64,000 nt of DNA from Deroplatys truncata (taxonomy: Eukaryota > Arthropoda > Insecta > Mantodea > Mantidae): assembly GCA_030765065.1 (NCBI GenBank), contig CM060988.1:174633065-174697064 (forward strand). The letters run 5' to 3'. Numbering within the stretch: position 1 is the first letter of the stretch; every line of letters starts with the position of its first letter. Shown one piece after another: positions 60,093-64,000 of this stretch. Under the pieces are notes generated by a model, which was not told the DNA's origin, did no database searches, and saw only the letters and a program-made list of their open reading frames with translations. The position numbers and the translations under genes were made by a program.

Positions 60093-61204
60093 AGGAGCGG
60101 CCCAAAGGAGGAGGTGATGTTTCGATAAACATTGAGTAGAATCATGGCCGTGATTTGTTCAAAAACAACATTCCTTTAAGCGTGATTGCTCATTATCTCG
60201 CATTCGCGGCATGAGTGTTTATAAACAAGTTGTTATTATGGTCAAAATCGTATACAACTGCTTCTTTCTAGCAAGCGTGCCATAATGGTTGCTTACCAAC
60301 AAAGGCGTAATAAATCTGTATGCATGTATAATCGATTCCATTCTAAATTCGTCTGTAATATCGCCTAGTCCTTTTGATTTCAGTTGGCAATGGAAACTAT
60401 TACATTTTGTCTCAAAGACGAAACATTTACCTTACTATTGTATCTAGTAGGCAATGCATATATAAAGTAACAATCGAAATATTCAGTAATTGATATCCAA
60501 CATGAGTTACTATAGTTTCACAACCATCCTGACTATTAAAACGGGCTATCGATAGTCTTTTATTAAACAAATTTATGGTTCTTGGTTGAGTCAATGAAAA
60601 ACTGCAAACTTGAAGTACAAACAAAGATTACCTACCGATTAATTTTTAAACTTCTTGACTCCCTGCATATCTATGGCAAACTGTAAACAATTTATTACAA
60701 ATATATTTGTTTTGCTGTTCCCCAGTCTCGATCAAATGATTGTTAGATTTCTGCGGAATTAGTTGCGCTTCACGTTCCCTCAATAATTCTAAAGGAATAT
60801 CTTCCATTTTAGTCGAATTATTATTCTTCGTTCATTTTATAAATAAAACAAAACTGCCAACTATTTGCGCTTCTCTTTGTCGCCATGAAACTATGACGTC
60901 ATTATTTGTTAAATTTTTGGCTAACAAGAAAATAAGATAAAATGGCTCTCTAATGTTGGAATTTATCATCAATTTATAATGTTAGGATTGCATAAAGCAT
61001 TGTATACAACTTTTGTGTATGCTTTGTTGTGCCAATCTGAAACTTAGAGCATATACCACGAAAATGTACTAAATATTCATCGTGCCACAATCTAAAGAAG
61101 AAATTGTTTGCTTATTGTCTTTATGGACAAGTGTCCTGGTACCGTTGCGACATCTATTCTTCTTAATGTGAACCACTTAAGCGTTAAATGAAATTAAATT
61201 GAGT
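60093..61204. other. Unassigned intronic stretch
   Basis: About 1.1 kb of AT-rich sequence in the gene 2 intron with no family match. Frames at 60427-60624 (-) and 60740-60940 (+) have no recognisable motif. Confidence 0.4.
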
Positions 61205-61458
61205 TTTATTATGGACGCTCTTTAACTGCTGTGGACCTTAGCGTCCCATTCTGTATTGGACGTGAAAGACCAGTAATTTTGCTCAGATGTCTCTTTATCA
61301 GGCTTGAGGTTCTTTTACGTGCCATAAATCTATGACGGGACCACCGGCTTTACTTCCCCCCCGAAAAAATCCATCGACCTCCGCCGGGTTTGAACCCGCG
61401 ACCTTGGGAACTAGAGGCTAGCACGGCAACCACTAGTCCACGGAGGACGACCTTGTCC
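61205..61458 (-). repeat. tRNA-derived SINE, family C
   Basis: The complement of the tRNA head (ggtttgaacccgcgaccttgggaactagaggctagcacggcaaccactag) lies at about 61387-61436. The body cttagcgtcccattctgtattgg is shared with 11100 and 39330. The best-preserved copy, inside the gene 2 intron. Confidence 0.78.
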
Positions 61459-61544
61459 TGTTACTAAGTTAATAAAGGATAATTATTCAAAATTGGCCGC
61501 AAAGTCATAATCTTCAGAATTGGAAGCTCAAATTTAGGCTTTTA

Positions 61545-61575
61545 GATTTATTATTATTATTATTATTATTATTAA
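61545..61575 (+). repeat. (ATT)n microsatellite
   Basis: Pure tandem ATT, about ten units. Confidence 0.9.
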
Positions 61576-61679
61576 AATTAAAAATAAACTTGGGTATAGT
61601 CTGTAATATGCACAAGCAATAAGTGAAAGAATAAAACATTATGCTAGGTTACAAAAGCAGCGAGTTTTAACAAGAGGTG

Positions 61680-62343
61680 TTCTACTTCATCGAAAAGTTT
61701 GATACCGAGATATCATGAAAAATACACGTTTTGAGGCCCCATGAATTAAAAAAAATCATTTAAAAAAAGGCCGTGTATATGTATGTGTGTGTGTGTGTGA
61801 AGAGGTAACTCAAAACGAAAAGACAGATAAATACTTAACTTCGTATTTAAATTCAATACCTTCCAAAGATCGACACAAAGATTTTCAAGAAAATACCCCA
61901 CCCCCAAATACCCTTTACGTGGAAGATCTTTCGAAATATTTGAATTTTCTGAAAACTGGCTCTAACGTTTTTGATGAAATAACATATAATAAAGATATTT
62001 ACATGAAAAATAAAATCTATGTCTTGAATTTTCTGCGAATAGACTGTAAGGCATTTGTAAGGAATTTTGTATAACTGGTAAAGTTAAGCGGTAGACGAAA
62101 ACGTACTACACAAAACATGCAGATCTCTTTAAAACGTATAATTTATTTTAAATAAGCTTTTTTTGTGACATGAGCTATTTCTGTGATATCCGTTATTAAT
62201 GGTTCGAATTGTAATACAGCTATTTCCGGAAAGGTTTATCTCGATTAAGGCGAAGTAGGCTTTCGCAGGAATAATTTGTGTACCCACTAATAAGCGATAG
62301 AGGGTAGAGAAAGTCATTTCAATTAAACACAGCAGATTTTTTT
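61680..62343 (-). repeat. Family A2, reverse, shortened
   Basis: From ttctacttcatcgaaaagtttgataccg to gtagagaaagtcatttcaattaaacacagcagatttttt, ending 130 bases before exon 2 of gene 2. The (GT)n slot is at 61786-61800. Confidence 0.68.
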
Positions 62344-62472
62344 TCAAATATTTATTGCTTTCGTTACTGTGAGAAAATACTTGCTCGTTAGAATGTCGGT
62401 TCCATATCTCTGAATAACGTGAAATATATGATCGTTGTGGCGTTACTAAAAATCCTATTTCCTTCTTCACAG

Positions 62473-63162
62473 GTTTTCTTTGTGCTGTTACTCCTTCACC
62501 TCGCCTTCTCGGCAGAGGAAGCAGGAAGCAAAAAGGACAGCAAGAAGAGAGAGGACCTGCAACAGAAAGCATCAGAGTACAAGAATGAAAAACGGGGAAT
62601 CGAACCCGAGCACCATGCCATCCAACACCACCCCAACATTCACGAGTTAATAGAGCATCACAAGCCTCTGGTCATCGAGAAAGTGGTCCATGTCCCAGTT
62701 CACGTCCCCCACCCCTACCCCGTGGAGCACATCAAGCTCGCGCCATACCCAGTTCAGGTTCCTGTACCTGTTGAAGTACACAAGCCCTACCCGGTGCCTG
62801 TACCCCAGCCCTACCACGTGCACGTCCAGAAGAAGGTGCCCGTCCACGTGGAGAAGCACGTCCCTTACAAAGTGAAGTACCCCGTCAAGGTGCCCTACAG
62901 CGTTCCCGTAGAGGTGCCCGTTCACCACCCGTACCCGGTCCACGTGGAGAAGCCTTACGAGGTGCCTGTCAAGGTACCCATACATCAAGCATACCCCGTG
63001 CCGGTTCACGCGGTGCCGTCACACTACGCTTCGTATGACCACGGCATCCTGGAGTCGTCACCGCATGGATATGGCGTCTACTACGGCAGCCAAGGAACAG
63101 ATCACCTCGCGCATGCGCATTATAAACGTGAAGAAAAGCAAGACAGTAAAACATCACAATAG
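62473..63162 (+). CDS. Gene 2, exon 2: secreted VPV/YPV-repeat cuticle-type protein (Vajk-like)
   Basis: Starts after a polypyrimidine tract and acceptor (tttccttcttcacAG, AG 62471-62472). With exon 1 the protein is 233 aa. Residues 1-18 are the signal peptide (VFFVLLLLHLAFSA). Residues 19-45 are charged and lysine-rich, ending NEKRG, a possible processing site like that in gene 1. Residues 46-74 are His/Glu-rich. Residues 75-184 are a dense run of VPV, YPV, HPYPV and VEKHVPY units alternating Val/Pro with His/Lys. Residues 185-233 are a Tyr/Gly/His tail ending in charged residues. Repeats of this kind occur in insect Vajk-type and other low-complexity cuticle proteins and are thought to form extracellular matrix. 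No chitin-binding RR motif is visible. Codons are GC-rich against an AT-rich background. TAG stop at 63160-63162. It lies 15 kb downstream of gene 1 on the same strand. Confidence 0.88.
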   Translation, partial: VFFVLLLLHLAFSAEEAGSKKDSKKREDLQQKASEYKNEKRGIEPEHHAIQHHPNIHELIEHHKPLVIEKVVHVPVHVPHPYPVEHIKLAPYPVQVPVPVEVHKPYPVPVPQPYHVHVQKKVPVHVEKHVPYKVKYPVKVPYSVPVEVPVHHPYPVHVEKPYEVPVKVPIHQAYPVPVHAVPSHYASYDHGILESSPHGYGVYYGSQGTDHLAHAHYKREEKQDSKTSQ

Positions 63163-63362
63163 AATGTCACAATCAATCTTTTTGTTTAGTTGATAGTTGT
63201 GATTATCATTCATAATTTATTAAATTTGTACATCTGACAATTTTCATCTCTAAACTTAATTTGTAACTCGTTTTTTCTCAATTTGTATATGTTCATTGTG
63301 TTTTTGTTATAGTTAACGTGTTTCTTGCACCACACATCACATTATGTTGTAAACAACATCTC

Positions 63363-63372
63363 AATAAATAAA
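63363..63372 (+). terminator. Polyadenylation signals, gene 2
   Basis: Two overlapping AATAAA motifs (AATAAATAAA) about 200 bases after the stop codon. Confidence 0.65.
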
Positions 63373-63581
63373 CTTCATTTTATTTTCCTTTCCATGATCC
63401 TCAAAAATGGCAGCATATAGATATAGTACATATATCCTTGTATATAACCTAATATAATATATTGGAAAGCAAACGTAGCTGCCAAAATTTAAGTTTCGAT
63501 TCGAAATTTAAATATTTGGTATAAGAGTCTCATAAATAATATCCAGAGAGAGCCAAAAGACTACGAACCGGCTGAGCGGCT

Positions 63582-64000
63582 TTTTACTTTCTCTACTACG
63601 TATAGTAAGTAGGGGAAGTATTGCATTCCACCCAAAAATTCGATACCGAGATTTCAACGGAAATACATGTTTTGAGACTCACTGAATCCAAAAAAAGCAT
63701 TTTTGGAAACATGTCCGTGTGTGTGTCTGTGTGTCTGTCTGTGTGTCTGTGTGTCTGTGTGTCTGTGTGTCTGTGAACAGCATAACTCAAAAACGAACAG
63801 TCGGATAAGCACCAAACTTGGTATTTAGGTTAAGTATCTTCCAGAGATGCGACACGAAGGTTTTCAAAAAAATCCCCCCACCCCAGACTACCCTTTACAT
63901 GGAAGATTTTTCGAAAATTTTAATTTTCTCAAAAATGGCTCTAACGATTTTGATGAAAATATCATATGTTTAAGATATTCTCATGAGAAATGAAATGTAT
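63582..64000 (-). repeat. Family A, reverse, cut by window edge
   Basis: TTTTTACTTTCTCTACTACG onward, with a (GT)n/(CT) block at 63715-63773 and very close similarity to the copy at 1-461 read in reverse. Confidence 0.88.

Overview
The window is AT-rich nuclear DNA from an animal. The two genes I can support encode secreted VPV/YPV-rich proteins of the insect cuticle (Vajk-like) type. They sit among mariner, Tc1 and tRNA-derived SINE sequences typical of insects. Large introns and heavy repeat load suggest an insect with a big genome, possibly hemimetabolous; I cannot name the species. There are no prokaryotic operons, rRNA genes, free-standing tRNA genes or CRISPR arrays.

Genes. Gene 1 has a TATA box at 32524, a four-codon exon 1 (32589-32600), a 6.07 kb intron and exon 2 (38671-38949), giving 96 aa. 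Gene 2 has a TATA box at 54301, a four-codon exon 1 (54355-54366), an 8.1 kb intron and exon 2 (62473-63162), giving 233 aa. Both are on the + strand. In both, a phase-0 intron splits the signal peptide after residue 4, a Glu-Lys-Arg-Gly motif precedes the mature part, and an AATAAA follows the stop. They look like two members of one tandem cuticle-protein cluster.

Repeats. By my hand tally, close to half of the window is one non-coding repeat family of about 0.85-0.92 kb, here called A (younger) and A2 (older, diverged). It runs from TCTGATGTGTTACACTCACA to GTAGTAGAGAAAGT plus an A-tract. It has a short asymmetric inverted repeat, a small hairpin near its 3' end and an internal dinucleotide microsatellite. 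A second family is an LTR of about 0.98 kb (TG...CA), present as four solo LTRs, each with a perfect 4-bp target duplication. Others are a decayed mariner (13218-14475), a decayed Tc1 element (15717-19792), a TA-flanked MITE (32723-33252), a foldback MITE (about 1735-2130), two tRNA-derived SINE families and a 58-bp minisatellite (about 48715-49910).

Layout. 1-8 kb: nested A/A2 copies, a MITE and two solo LTRs. 8-13 kb: a third LTR and a SINE. 13-20 kb: mariner in A2, SINEs, then Tc1 containing an LTR containing two A copies. 20-32 kb: A/A2 and SINEs. 32-39 kb: gene 1. 39-54 kb: SINEs, A/A2, the minisatellite and an unidentified decayed reading frame. 54-63.4 kb: gene 2. 63.6-64 kb: the start of another A copy. 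Repeats fill most of both introns, while exon 1, promoter and exon 2 are spared. I see no novel enzymatic or defence system; the notable points are the split-signal gene structure and the uncatalogued A family.
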